Shown here in pieces: positions 1-9,324 of a stretch of 64,000 nucleotides of DNA. Both the position numbers and the translations under genes were made by a program. Within the stretch, counting starts at the first letter, position 1. Every line of letters starts with the position of its first letter. The notes under the pieces were generated by a model. That model saw nothing but the letters and a program-made list of their open reading frames with translations, ran no database searches and had not been told where the DNA came from. This DNA is from Persicaria tinctoria (Eukaryota; Streptophyta; Magnoliopsida; Caryophyllales; Polygonaceae), in the NCBI GenBank assembly GCA_037127255.1, contig JBANSL010000020.1, positions 50,071,098 to 50,135,097 of the forward strand. Reading direction: 5' to 3'.

Positions 1-2737
1 TTTTATAGTTTATTAACTCACAATCTTTGAGATATTTATATTTTATCATTCGAACCCAAGAGTTGTTTGGTTCCGCAATGAGTTTCCATAGGAGTTTAAG
101 TTGAAGTGCTTCATTCATTTCTTTTGCCTTTCGGAGGCCGAGGCCTCCAGCGCTTTTAGGTCTGCATATTCTGTCCCACCCAATTAAGGGTCTATGTTGT
201 GCATCCTTATTCCAAAAGAATTGCCGATTGATTTTGTCCAATTCCTTGTGCATAGTTGCTGGTAGCATGAAATTCTGCATTGTATATAGTGGCTTTGCAG
301 CCAGGTTTGAACCGATCAGAACCATCCGACCGTGCTGTGATAGAGCATCTGCTCTCCACTTTGCTAATTGTTCTTTAGAACGGCAGATTATTTCATCGAA
401 AGTGTCTTTATTGACGCGTCCATTAATAATTGGACAACCTAAGTATTTTTCAATAGAAGTGACATGTGAAATGTTGAGCATATTTTCTAGTTCAGGAATT
501 CTCTGCCTATGGATGCCTGTTGTAACCTGGAAAGAAGACTTGTGGAAATTAACTTTCTGGCTAGATATTTGACAATAATCTTCTAATATAGCTCTAATCT
601 TTTGACAAGCCGTGACATTTCCTTTGCAGAAGATGAGAATGTCGTCCGCGAAGGCCAAGAACGGAATATTAGGACCAGTTCGTCCAAAGTTAAACCCAAT
701 CTGTCGGCTAGGCAAAGTAGACTCCATTGATAAGCGCCTTGCTAGGATTTCGGCTCCTAAAATGAATAGGTATGGTGATAACGGGTCACCTTGGCGTAGT
801 CCTCGTGAAGGGCAGAACATCTCTGTTGGACCGTTATTCACGAGAACAGAGAACGATACAGTAGTAATGCACTCCATGATCCAGCTGATAAAGGTTGGGT
901 GAAATCCAAATTTATTCATGATTTGTTTTATGAAATTCCATTCAACCCGGTCATAGGCCTTTTCCATATCAAGTTTAAGCGCTAGCCACCTTTCTTTACC
1001 CCTTCTAGACCTGAATGAGTGGAAAATTTCATGAGCGATTAAGACATTGTCTTGTATAGCTCTGTCCGAGACAAAAGCACCTTGCAGGGGATGAATGAGC
1101 TTACCCATAACCGCCTTGAGCCGCTCTGTTAGAATTTTTGATATAATCTTATAGATGGTAGAGCATAGACTAATCGGTCTATAGTGTGTTGTGGCCATTG
1201 GGTTGTCACATTTTGGGAGTAATGTTATAAATGTATGATTATATTGTTTTAAGATCTTGCCAGATAGAAAGAAGCTTTTGACTGCTTTGATGACCGATGG
1301 GGAGACAATGCCCCAACAACTTTGGTAGAATTCTGCTGTCATGCCATCCGAGCCAGGCGACTTGTTTTTCCCCATGTTGAAAACAACATGTCTTATTTCC
1401 CCATTTGAAGGGATGGAAATTAACCTTTCGTTTTCCCCCTGGGTGATTTCTGTCGATACTAGTTGTAGATATTCTTCTAAACGATGCTGGTTAATGTTCT
1501 GGCTACAGAATCGTTGTTGGTAATCCCTGCAAATTTCATTACTAATATTTGAATCCCCCACTATTATGGTACCATCGGCAGTAGTGATGTGTCTTATCGC
1601 CTTTCTGTTTCTTCTGCCAGATGCAATCCTATGAAAGTATGCAGTATTTGAATCCGTAAGCCTAATGTGTTTAGTCTTAGCTCTTTGATTCCAGTAGGTT
1701 TTTTGAAATTGCAATAATTTTTCTTTCTTGATAATCAGATTCTTTTATTTATTTTGATTTTGCCCTGATCGGCCTCGGGTAGGAGTTGTCTGGATACTAA
1801 GCAGCTGCTCTTCAACTCTTTGCAGTTGACGGAATATGTTTCCAAAAGTGCTTTTATTCCAAATCTTTGCTTTCTGTTTTAGTAATCGAGTCTTACAAAT
1901 CAGTTGAAACATAGCGGAACCCACGCAAGGGGCTCGCCAAGTTTGTTTAACAATATTAAGAAAGTCGCCCCGTCTGAGCCACGGGTTTTCCATTTTAAAC
2001 GGAGGAGGCTTGAATCTGATATTGGTAGTTAGTTCAATCGAGATAGGACAGTGGTCAGATGCTGAGAAAGCACCATTTTTGGTGGTGATAGCTGGGAACT
2101 GCTGAATGATTTGTTGATGCACCAACTCCCGATCAAGTTTTTCCTTAATGTTACCTTCTTCGATCTGCTTTTTGCGCCATGTGAAGGTATTCCCCCAAGA
2201 CGGGATTTCAGCGAGCGAACAATCATTTTTGAAGTTTGTGAGTCGTGATAACCGATTTATTTTGACTGGGGCACCGCCTTCCTTATCCCCAAAGCACGCA
2301 ATTTCATTAAGATCTCCAATGATGATACTTGGTAATTGCTCGTTATTAACTGCTTCTGTAAGAGTATCCCAAAAAGCTGGTTTATCAACCTCATGGGGAG
2401 GAGCATAAACAAACCAAATGAGACAATGGAAATTGTCCGCCACATTAGAGTATTTTATAGTTATTACTCTTTCCCATACAAAAAGAGTTTCAATGGATTC
2501 TTGTAAAAGAGTATTTTCTTTCCAAAGAAGGGCTAATCCACCCGCCTTACCAATAGCGGGAACCCAGATTGCTTTATTGAAGCCCGCACTTCTCCAAACA
2601 TGAGGTTCAAGTATAGCATCGGTTTTGGTTTCAGTCAGCGCTAATATTTGGATGTGCTCTGATTTGCACAGGACGTCAATGTTCGTCCAAAAAGATCGTT
2701 TTCCTATACCGCGACAATTCCAGAAGCAGATCTTCAT
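1..2737 (-). pseudogene. LINE ORF2: endonuclease-reverse transcriptase, partial, one in-frame stop
   Basis: This protein nicks target DNA and copies LINE RNA into the nick. The ATG is at 2737-2735. The first 330 residues are an exonuclease-endonuclease-phosphatase domain, with FWNCRGIG at the start, LALTETKTD, IIGDLNEIAC and SASDHCPI near the end. A TAA at 1747-1745 interrupts the frame. Reading on in the same frame gives the reverse transcriptase: SPGSDGMTAEF (about 1355-1325), GLRQGDPLSPYLF (about 802-764) and the catalytic FADDILIF (about 652-629). The thumb-like region (FFWNKDAQHRPLIGW) continues open to position 1. I found no frameshift, so one nonsense codon is the only visible lesion. 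The C-terminal part is outside the window. Confidence 0.85.
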
Positions 2738-4515
2738 GAGACACCTCGATAGTTTGGGTCCGAAGCAGATATTCTACCCAAACGACGTTGTATTACAAAT
2801 AGATTTTGATGGTCCTTAGTGAACCGGTTGTTGTAGGAGCTTGGGAGCCAGCTTAGCGTACATTTAACCGGTGTAATTTGTCTAATTAGTTCCTTGTTTC
2901 TTTTGCTTGAGGCTATCGTATGGAATTTTGTTCTGTAGTTCTTAATGAACTGTCTTGTACCGTTGTATAACACCATGCTGACAATCACCAAGAAACCGGT
3001 GAGCAAATAGAGTAGAGTTTGTTCAACGACTGCAAGAGTAGGAAATGAAATACCATTGCAAGGAGATGAAGTGGGGAGCAACCTGATGTACGGTTCAAGC
3101 AAAATTATTTTAAGCAATAACGTCAAATGCAGTATGGCCACATCAAAGCCTTGCCAAATAAATTTTTGGTAGTATATGTTTTGTAAAAATCCCATCTGTA
3201 ACACATTCAATATGACCCCATTTAATATTGTAATTTGACCTTGAATGGAGATAGCATAGCTATATATCCATCCACTTGCTGTAACATAGAATGATTCATG
3301 CTTATCCAAAGTTGGATGGTATGTCCATAGCCGACCAAGAAGAGAACCACGCACATGGACACACCCAATTACCATTATCATCATCACGATACATATATAA
3401 TGTTTCTGCAATATTCTTTCTTTAAGGTTTAGGAGCGGTTTTGTGTGTTTGTATTGTGGGTTTAAACAATTCGAATGGGTAGAACTTAATTGGTTGGTGC
3501 TACAGGCAACAAGCAAGAGCAGCGTTAAAAGGACCCGCACCCAGGACCTGGCGAGACACGCTGTGAACAACACACGAGACCAAGAGTGCTCGAAGTGAGA
3601 CATCATACAATATTGGCGGACAAAACCATGATTTTGTGTCAACTGGTCCGGGGGAAACTTGCTCAGATTATAATCCTCTAAAGCTTGAAACCTGCTACAG
3701 TGGGTATCGATAACGACACCCAGGAGCCATGGTATTACTTTGTGATAGTTCATTTCAACGAAAGGATTGTACATCCAAGCATTTATGCTGCTAACTGAAT
3801 GACATAAGTAATAGACACTAATAGCATACTTCATTAACATTATCAGGTTAGTATTATAAAGTGTAATGATTCGAAGTGTGGTAATGTTCTCTTGTACATC
3901 CGCCAAGCAGCCCTTATATTTTTCCGCATCAAAGGGAAGCCTCAGCTTGCCTTTTGCAGATTTGGAAGTAGGGTGATCACCCTTTTCCGCAGGGCTTGGT
4001 CCCCCCTTGGAATGGTTTTCGGAAGCCGAAAGCTTGGGTGAGGGAATGGCATAAGGACTCCTTGCAGAGGCCTCAACCACCGGGTGATCGATGACTTTAA
4101 GCTTGCCCTTCATCCGGGCTTTATCGGCCATAACACCACGATAAAACAGACAGTAATCAACATTAATAGGCATAAGCTTCATTAGATATTTCATTGCAAT
4201 ATAATACAAGACGAGAAGCCCCCAACGCGACCACAAACACGGGACTCTCGTAGGTTCCTTGTTACTCCTATCATTTGGGTTACATACATAGTTAACTAGG
4301 CATACAATATCATACAACCACCTAGCAACTATAGGTTCGTTACACACATGTTGCTTCTTAATTACATATGCCGAGGGTAAGAAAAGCACATTGGAAACAA
4401 GCATTTTCCAACCCCATAAATCTAATATCATAGGGGAGATTGCATACCTAGGCTTCAGGGTGAATAGACGCCCCCCTAGCATCATCACAAGCCCACGTTT
4501 TGTTACTTCATTCAT
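2734..4515 (-). CDS. Hypothetical 593-codon open frame filling the insert between LINE ORF1 and ORF2
   Basis: From the ATG at 4515-4513 the frame is open to a TGA at 2736-2734. The ATG lies inside the CATGAA overlapping the end of ORF1, and the TGA overlaps the ORF2 start codon as ATGA. I do not recognise the protein as a whole. Residues about 129-228 are a diverged copy of the N-terminus of ORF1 (start near 4131). The C-terminal two thirds is hydrophobic, with several stretches rich in Leu, Ile, Val and Phe that could be membrane segments or merely AT-rich DNA. At an even base composition a run of about 590 codons without a stop is expected at roughly 1e-12. Chance is therefore a poor explanation, yet no known domain is visible. 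It may be a real chimeric gene, a recently open retrocopy or an assembly artefact. Confidence 0.4.
   Translation of the reverse strand: MNEVTKRGLVMMLGGRLFTLKPRYAISPMILDLWGWKMLVSNVLFLPSAYVIKKQHVCNEPIVARWLYDIVCLVNYVCNPNDRSNKEPTRVPCLWSRWGLLVLYYIAMKYLMKLMPINVDYCLFYRGVMADKARMKGKLKVIDHPVVEASARSPYAIPSPKLSASENHSKGGPSPAEKGDHPTSKSAKGKLRLPFDAEKYKGCLADVQENITTLRIITLYNTNLIMLMKYAISVYYLCHSVSSINAWMYNPFVEMNYHKVIPWLLGVVIDTHCSRFQALEDYNLSKFPPDQLTQNHGFVRQYCMMSHFEHSWSRVLFTACLARSWVRVLLTLLLLVACSTNQLSSTHSNCLNPQYKHTKPLLNLKERILQKHYICIVMMIMVIGCVHVRGSLLGRLWTYHPTLDKHESFYVTASGWIYSYAISIQGQITILNGVILNVLQMGFLQNIYYQKFIWQGFDVAILHLTLLLKIILLEPYIRLLPTSSPCNGISFPTLAVVEQTLLYLLTGFLVIVSMVLYNGTRQFIKNYRTKFHTIASSKRNKELIRQITPVKCTLSWLPSSYNNRFTKDHQNLFVIQRRLGRISASDPNYRGVS
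3831..4131 (-). pseudogene. Diverged second copy of the LINE ORF1 N-terminus
   Basis: About 100 codons beginning MADKARMKGK at 4131 align with the real ORF1 start MADRAQLKGK at 6115. Shared blocks include HSKGGPSPAEKG versus HSKGGPGPAEMG, then SKSAKGK versus SKAAKGK, then LPFDAEKYK versus LPFDMAKYK, then ENITTLRIITLY versus ENILTLRSTTLY. The similarity fades just before the DUF4283 core. The bases immediately upstream of the two start codons also look related. It lies inside the 593-codon open frame and in that frame. Confidence 0.75.
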
Positions 4516-6115
4516 GGTGAGATTTTTTAACGCTGCCACCCATCAGAGGTGATGAGGCAGTGTCGCCTTCTCCGGATTTTCCTTTCCTTTTGCTTGATTC
4601 AGAGTTAGAGTTAGTGATAACCTCAAGGTTTTCCATCTGTTTAACAACAGAAGAGGTTGATGAAAACAGACCTGGGGTAGCTCGAATGGATGCCGCAAGG
4701 GCCGCCGGATTGCTGAGATTGGGTATCTCAAACTCTTGACCAGGAGGTATATCCTGGAGGAAGACTTCGTAATCCTCTTGAGTGTACTCGAGTACTGGAT
4801 CAAAGTCGTCCAGCGGAGGCTCTTCAACAAATTCCTCATAGAGCATCGGATCCTCATCATTATCGAAAAAGAGAAGTGGTTGTTCCGAGGTGGCGAGCAA
4901 CTCATTCAGGGACTCATCCTCCGGGAGCTCAGGCATCAGCAACATTGGTAATGGTGGCTCAGGAAATATTTCACCAAGGATTTGAAGTGGAGACTGACCA
5001 GGAGGTGCAAGTAAGTCACTAACCCGAGAGGAAGAGTGACTACCAGAGTAGCCAGATTGCCGAGAAGACGAGGAGTCGGATCGAACAACATTGACCCCGA
5101 CATATTTGAAGAGCTCAGACTTCGAGTTTCCAATCTTCATTTCAGTTGGGGCATTTTTCTTATGCTTGGCAGCAACATGGATCCAGTCCCTAGATTCGTC
5201 ATCACCAGGAGCCGCATCCACCCCACCAGGAGCAGCCGCATCTGGCTGCGGAGGAGGTGGAACAGGAGTGGAAGGAGGCCCTCTCCTCTGAGGGCAATCT
5301 GAAAAGAAGTGGTCCTGGCCGCCGCAGCTACCGCACCCTTCCGGGAACTCCTCGAACCACACCGGGAATTCCACAAGTTGATCATGCTCATTTGGCACCA
5401 GCACACATTTGTTTGGGATCTTGGTGATGTCCACAGTGATACAGATCCTAGGGTAACGAACCCGCTTCCCCTTTGTTGTGAACGCATCTATCTTAAGAAC
5501 ACTTCCCAGCCCATTTTCTTCAACAATGGACGTCAGAACTTCCTGGCTAATATACTCAGCTGGTAGACCAGGGATGCGGATCCACATGTCCAAGATTGTG
5601 ATGGGCTCGGACATGGGATCAAACCCCTGACGCCACTCCTTAAGCAGCAGCAGTTGACTTAGGATATGGAATGGCCTACCATTCCACACCCTATCACGGT
5701 CTTGAGGGCAGGCAAATTTGATTTCGAACCAGTTGTTCGCCAAGGGTATCACTTGAAAGCTTCCTTCCAGAAACTTCCAATCGAAACGGATTTTCTTGCG
5801 TATCTCCCTAATATCCAGCGGGTCTCCAATGATAGTAGCATACAGGGTGGTGCTTCGGAGAGTGAGAATATTCTCCCGTACTCCGGTCAGGCGAGCCTTG
5901 TATTTTGCCATATCAAAAGGCAACTTGTTCTTACCTTTCGCAGCTTTAGAAGTGGGGTGAGACCCCATCTCCGCAGGGCCAGGTCCCCCTTTGGAGTGTT
6001 TTTTGGAAGCCGACGGCTTGGGTATCGGAGCAGTAGCCGGACTCACACCTGAGCCCTCCACCACCGGTTCTGCCGTCACTTTTTGCTTGCCCTTCAGTTG
6101 AGCCCTATCCGCCAT
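4508..6115 (-). CDS. LINE ORF1: DUF4283 / zinc-knuckle RNA-binding protein
   Basis: ORF1 proteins of plant LINEs bind the element RNA and form the retrotransposition particle with ORF2. I chose the ATG at 6115-6113 (MADRAQLKGK), giving 535 residues, because the low-complexity Lys/Pro/Ser leader typical of this class starts there. The DUF4283 core covers about residues 75-220 (FDWKFLEGSFQVIPLANNWF, then WIRIPGLPAEY). A CX2CX4HX4C knuckle, GCGSCGGQDHFFSDC, follows near residue 255. The tail is acidic and Pro-rich and ends SVKKSHHE. No internal stop is seen. The same frame stays open upstream to an ATG at 6715. The insert after codon 535 may have removed the last residues of the original ORF1. 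Confidence 0.85.
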   Translation of the reverse strand: MADRAQLKGKQKVTAEPVVEGSGVSPATAPIPKPSASKKHSKGGPGPAEMGSHPTSKAAKGKNKLPFDMAKYKARLTGVRENILTLRSTTLYATIIGDPLDIREIRKKIRFDWKFLEGSFQVIPLANNWFEIKFACPQDRDRVWNGRPFHILSQLLLLKEWRQGFDPMSEPITILDMWIRIPGLPAEYISQEVLTSIVEENGLGSVLKIDAFTTKGKRVRYPRICITVDITKIPNKCVLVPNEHDQLVEFPVWFEEFPEGCGSCGGQDHFFSDCPQRRGPPSTPVPPPPQPDAAAPGGVDAAPGDDESRDWIHVAAKHKKNAPTEMKIGNSKSELFKYVGVNVVRSDSSSSRQSGYSGSHSSSRVSDLLAPPGQSPLQILGEIFPEPPLPMLLMPELPEDESLNELLATSEQPLLFFDNDEDPMLYEEFVEEPPLDDFDPVLEYTQEDYEVFLQDIPPGQEFEIPNLSNPAALAASIRATPGLFSSTSSVVKQMENLEVITNSNSESSKRKGKSGEGDTASSPLMGGSVKKSHHE

Positions 6116-6715
6116 ATTTCCTCGACAAGATGAGAAACTGATGTTATTTTGTGAGGGAATTGAAAGAGGAGAAGAAAGAGAATGGTGCCAGTCTTTCACT
6201 TTGCCTCGCCTTTTATAGATGAATCGAAGGTATGGAACTCTGACAATATAATATAAACAATTGTACCTTTGCAATCGTCGAACATTCTTTGAACAAATGA
6301 AATTCCACCCGTACAGATATTGAATCTCACGCCCACGCTCGCAATCAATCAATGAACACCCCTCGAATTTAATTTTCCCTTGTGGTGGAAGGAACCACTC
6401 AACAACCCACCACCACCAGTGGCTTCGGAACCCCAAGAAACACGGGAAATACCCGTCGCACAGCACAAATCTGCAGTTTCTCATCCTGTTCAGCCGACTC
6501 TGTAGCCAACAACTTCGTATCTTTCTTTCTCTCCACATACTCTTGCATTTACTACCTCGGGGATTTTCCGAATCACACTTGATCCTTTGCACAGGAACAA
6601 CAAGATTTCTGTGAAATTCATGAGATTTTCTGTCAATTTGACGGGATTTGGAAGCAATTTGTGTTTTAGGGTTCCTTACGACCGAAGCGAGGGGAAATTG
6701 GGGGTTTTCTCTCAT
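6116..6715 (-). other. LINE 5' leader, in frame and stop-free with ORF1
   Basis: The 600 bases upstream of the ORF1 start contain no stop in the ORF1 frame, and an ATG stands at 6715-6713. The translated composition (many Arg, Trp, Cys, scattered Ser) does not look like a protein domain, so I treat it as 5' untranslated leader or promoter. It could be an N-terminal extension of about 200 residues. Confidence 0.4.
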
Positions 6716-6720
6716 CGACT

Positions 6721-7463
6721 CTTTTTCCTAGATTTTTTTTCAAATATGTTATAATAATCATGTTTATGTTAAATATTTTTTTTTAAATTTAATATTAATT
6801 TAGGGTCAAATATTTATGTGAGACGGGATTTTGATCATTTTATGGTTTTCCTGAACATCCCAGTTGTACATCTTGTTGGCGCCGGTACATATGAATCCCC
6901 AAGCGTTGGGCTTCCATTCGTTATTGGGCCTTGGGTAGGCCCAATATCGGTCATCTTACTTTGACCTTTTATATAATTATCCTATTACTATGTATTTTAG
7001 GATTTGTTTTTTAAACCTCCTCTCACAATCTCCGTTGGGTCGGGTTGGGAGGAGCACCTTGGGTGAGCGATTGCATCTTTTGGAGCATGGAATTTGCTTT
7101 TTAAAATTAGGTAATATTACCTTTTAAAAGTTAGTGTATAACAAAAATACCCTTTATTAAAATTAAATTACATCCCCTACTCCACCCCACCTCATGCCAT
7201 TCTTTCTTTCCCTTCTCTCCTCACAACATCCCACAACACACTACATACATCCCCAAATCCCCAAATCTCACAAATTCATCCAAATTCATCTCATTTTCTT
7301 CAAGTAAACGCACTCAAATCGAAAATTTCTTAAAGTTAATGTACGTGTTTTATATATTCATTTTGATTTAGATGGTTTTGGAGAAGGTTTTAGTATTTTG
7401 GATGGTTTGATTCTAGGACTTGAAATATGTTTTCAAATTTGTGTAATCGTGCTCAAAATAGTA
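6721..7463. other. Intergenic DNA, no gene seen
   Basis: AT-rich sequence with no convincing coding frame. Around 7180-7300 is a pyrimidine-rich stretch (repeated CCCCAAAT and CACAAATTCATC) that could be a leader or promoter of an unseen transcript. I cannot support a gene. Confidence 0.5.
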
Positions 7464-7891
7464 CTACCTCCGTTCAGAAATAGATGTCGTTTAATTTTTT
7501 TGGCACATTTTTTAATGAGCTAAAAACTATATACAATTTTAACTTTTTAAACAATTTTTTTAAAATAATATGACACTTATTATTAATAAGTATTTATACT
7601 ATTTTAAAAAATTACTAAATTTTTTGATATTTTATATACTCCCTCCGTCCCATAATAGTTGTCTTTGGACTATTCATGCACGTTTTTTAATGAGCTAAAA
7701 GTTATATAAAATATCCATTTTTAAAAATAATTCTATACTTATTAGTAATATGTATGATATTATTTAAAAATATTTAATAAAATGTTGATATTTTATCATA
7801 GTTTTTAGCTTTTTAAGAAAACGTGTATGAATAGTAAAAGACATCTATTGTGGGACAGAGGGAGTAGTTTTTAGCTTCTAAACGGAGATAG
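7464..7891. mobile_element. Stowaway-like MITE (outer), split by a second MITE
   Basis: The left end CTACCTCCGTTCAGAAA follows TA at 7462-7463. The right end is the matching inverted repeat TTCTAAACGGAGATAG, followed by TA at 7892-7893. Stowaway elements are short non-autonomous Tc1/mariner relatives with CTCCCTCCGTT-type ends and a TA target. The body resumes after the inner element with GTTTTTAGCTT. Confidence 0.75.
7639..7864. mobile_element. Stowaway-like MITE (inner), inserted in the outer one
   Basis: The left end CTCCCTCCGTCCCATAATAG and the right end CTATTGTGGGACAGAGGGAG are inverted copies with few mismatches. TA flanks both sides (7637-7638 and 7865-7866). The element is 226 bp with no coding capacity. 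Confidence 0.85.
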
Positions 7892-8677
7892 TATGTATTC
7901 GACAAATCTATTTGTTACCATTTTGTGATTTTTAAAAAACATGACATTGGTCGTTGCGATCATGTGACTATGTAGTACACGGAAATTTAACCAATTAACT
8001 AATTGATTTTATTTTCATTATAAAACTACATCTCCAAATTAATTAATGGCGTTAAATACGCCACGCAATTGTTTTTGTGGTTTGGTGTAGACATATTAAC
8101 TTCCTTTTAGACTCGTAAAGAGCACAGTTAGTTAAACGTCAATTTTGCATCTAAAGGAAGCTTTCGTATCTACAATGACGTATCATCTCCTCTCTATTTT
8201 CAAACACTTTTTTTTCTGGTAGTTAAAAATATTGATTAATTTGATTGCAGTTGAACAAGTCTTAAGAGCTTGTACGTTGCTTGAGTCCAAATATAGACAT
8301 ATCCCAACTAAGATTCGATGTTGCAATAGTTAATTCAACTAAGCATATTTTGAGCTTGAAAACTCCAACTTTGTGCATAAATGGAGTTACTATACAAAAT
8401 GCAGCTGGAAAACAATGCAATCTCTTAATTGCATACATCCTATTGATTTGATTTGATCGCAATCTTGACAGCAACATCAATTCGTTGAGTTCACACTTCA
8501 CACATTCCATGTGCATGAAACATGATCAGGACCTAAGATTTGATATACCGCAGTCATGTGTTACAGTTGGGTGATTTTGATTTCTGTCATTTTTAAAGTC
8601 ATTTCATCCCGGATATTACATTAAATCTTTAGAGTATCTGATCAATGTAAAAAATGTACAAAATAAATAAATAAATA
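7892..8677. other. Intergenic DNA, no gene seen
   Basis: AT-rich spacer between MITEs. Short open frames here have no recognisable motif and an unremarkable composition. Confidence 0.5.
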
Positions 8678-8919
8678 CTCCATCCGTTCCGTCAAATATG
8701 TCATTTTAGGGTGTTATTTTTGTTCAAAAAAACTTGTCATTGTAGGTATTTTGCACTTCACTTTACAAAAATACCCTTGACATGATTGATGGTTTGTTAG
8801 TTATAGTTTTCGATAAAGTAAAAAAAAAAGTAATAATTGAGGGTAAATTAGTACATTTGTTAATTGCCTTAAAACTTGTGAAAGAAGCTAAAGTGATATG
8901 TTTTGCCGAACGGATGGAG
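8678..8919. mobile_element. Stowaway-like MITE
   Basis: The left end CTCCATCCGTTCCGTCAAAT and the right end TTTGCCGAACGGATGGAG are inverted copies. TA duplications lie at 8676-8677 and 8920-8921. The element is 242 bp and non-coding. Confidence 0.8.
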
Positions 8920-9025
8920 TATTAAAATCTTCATAATTTTTTTTATACAAGACAAAGATTTGAGGGTGATCAACCACGGTTAACCATGCACCGCCCAAGT
9001 AATGTTATGCATTTATAATGTTATG

Positions 9026-9210
9026 TGTAGAGTAAGGGTAATATGGTCATTTCCGCTCTCAAATAGTTGTTAGAGCTCAACAACCGACTTTCCCTCCCCC
9101 TCTATAAGTACAGCTTAGCTTCTGTATACAGAACTTGATCGTTTTCAATTGTAAATTTCAGTTTTCCGAGTTTGTTACAAATCTCTCTTCCTCTCATTCC
9201 ATTCTTGAAA
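9026..9210 (+). repeat. Copia-1 5' LTR
   Basis: The 185-bp LTR begins TGTAGAGTAAGG and ends ATTCTTGAAA, so it has TG...AA ends rather than the usual TG...CA. The target duplication and the adjacent primer-binding site fix both ends. Confidence 0.95.
9103..9108 (+). promoter_or_regulatory. Putative TATA box of the Copia-1 LTR
   Basis: TATAAG follows a C-rich run in the middle of the LTR, a plausible core promoter for the genomic RNA. The same site occurs in the 3' LTR at about 14081-14086. Confidence 0.5.
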
Positions 9211-9222
9211 TGGTACCAGAGC
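9211..9222 (+). other. Copia-1 primer-binding site (initiator tRNA-Met type)
   Basis: TGGTACCAGAGC directly abuts the 5' LTR. It matches the usual Copia site TGGTATCAGAGC except for one base. Confidence 0.85.
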
Positions 9223-9324
9223 TTTTTTGATCTCCTTGAGGTCAATTGTTGTTTTGTTCTTCGATCTACAGCGTTTCTGCATCTCTGTTCGACGATTGTG
9301 GAGTTTTCGTTTTGATTTCTCGAT

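Larger units (their letters stand above)
2733..4516. repeat. CATGAA direct repeats bounding a 1.77-kb insert between the LINE ORFs
   Basis: On the minus strand ORF1 reads into CATGAA at 4516-4511, and the ORF2 start codon sits inside another CATGAA at 2738-2733. Removing the sequence between the copies would place the end of ORF1 directly against the ORF2 start, overlapping it in another frame, as in ordinary plant LINEs. I infer that the intervening DNA was inserted exactly at the ORF1/ORF2 junction and that CATGAA is its short target duplication. The insert ends do not show the TG...CA of LTRs or a poly(A) tail, so its class is unknown. Confidence 0.55.
1..6720 (-). mobile_element. LINE (L1-type non-LTR retrotransposon), runs off the left edge
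   Basis: On the minus strand the order is 5' leader (6715-6116), ORF1 with DUF4283 and a CCHC knuckle (6115-4508), an unexpected 1.77-kb insert (4510-2739), then ORF2 with endonuclease and reverse transcriptase (2737 to beyond position 1). This is the plant L1 layout. The 3' end, poly(A) tail and target-site duplication lie outside the window. The element is defective as it stands: ORF2 has one internal stop and ORF1 is separated from ORF2 by the insert. The 5' boundary near 6720 is set only by where the open frame begins and is uncertain by some hundreds of bases. Confidence 0.85.
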
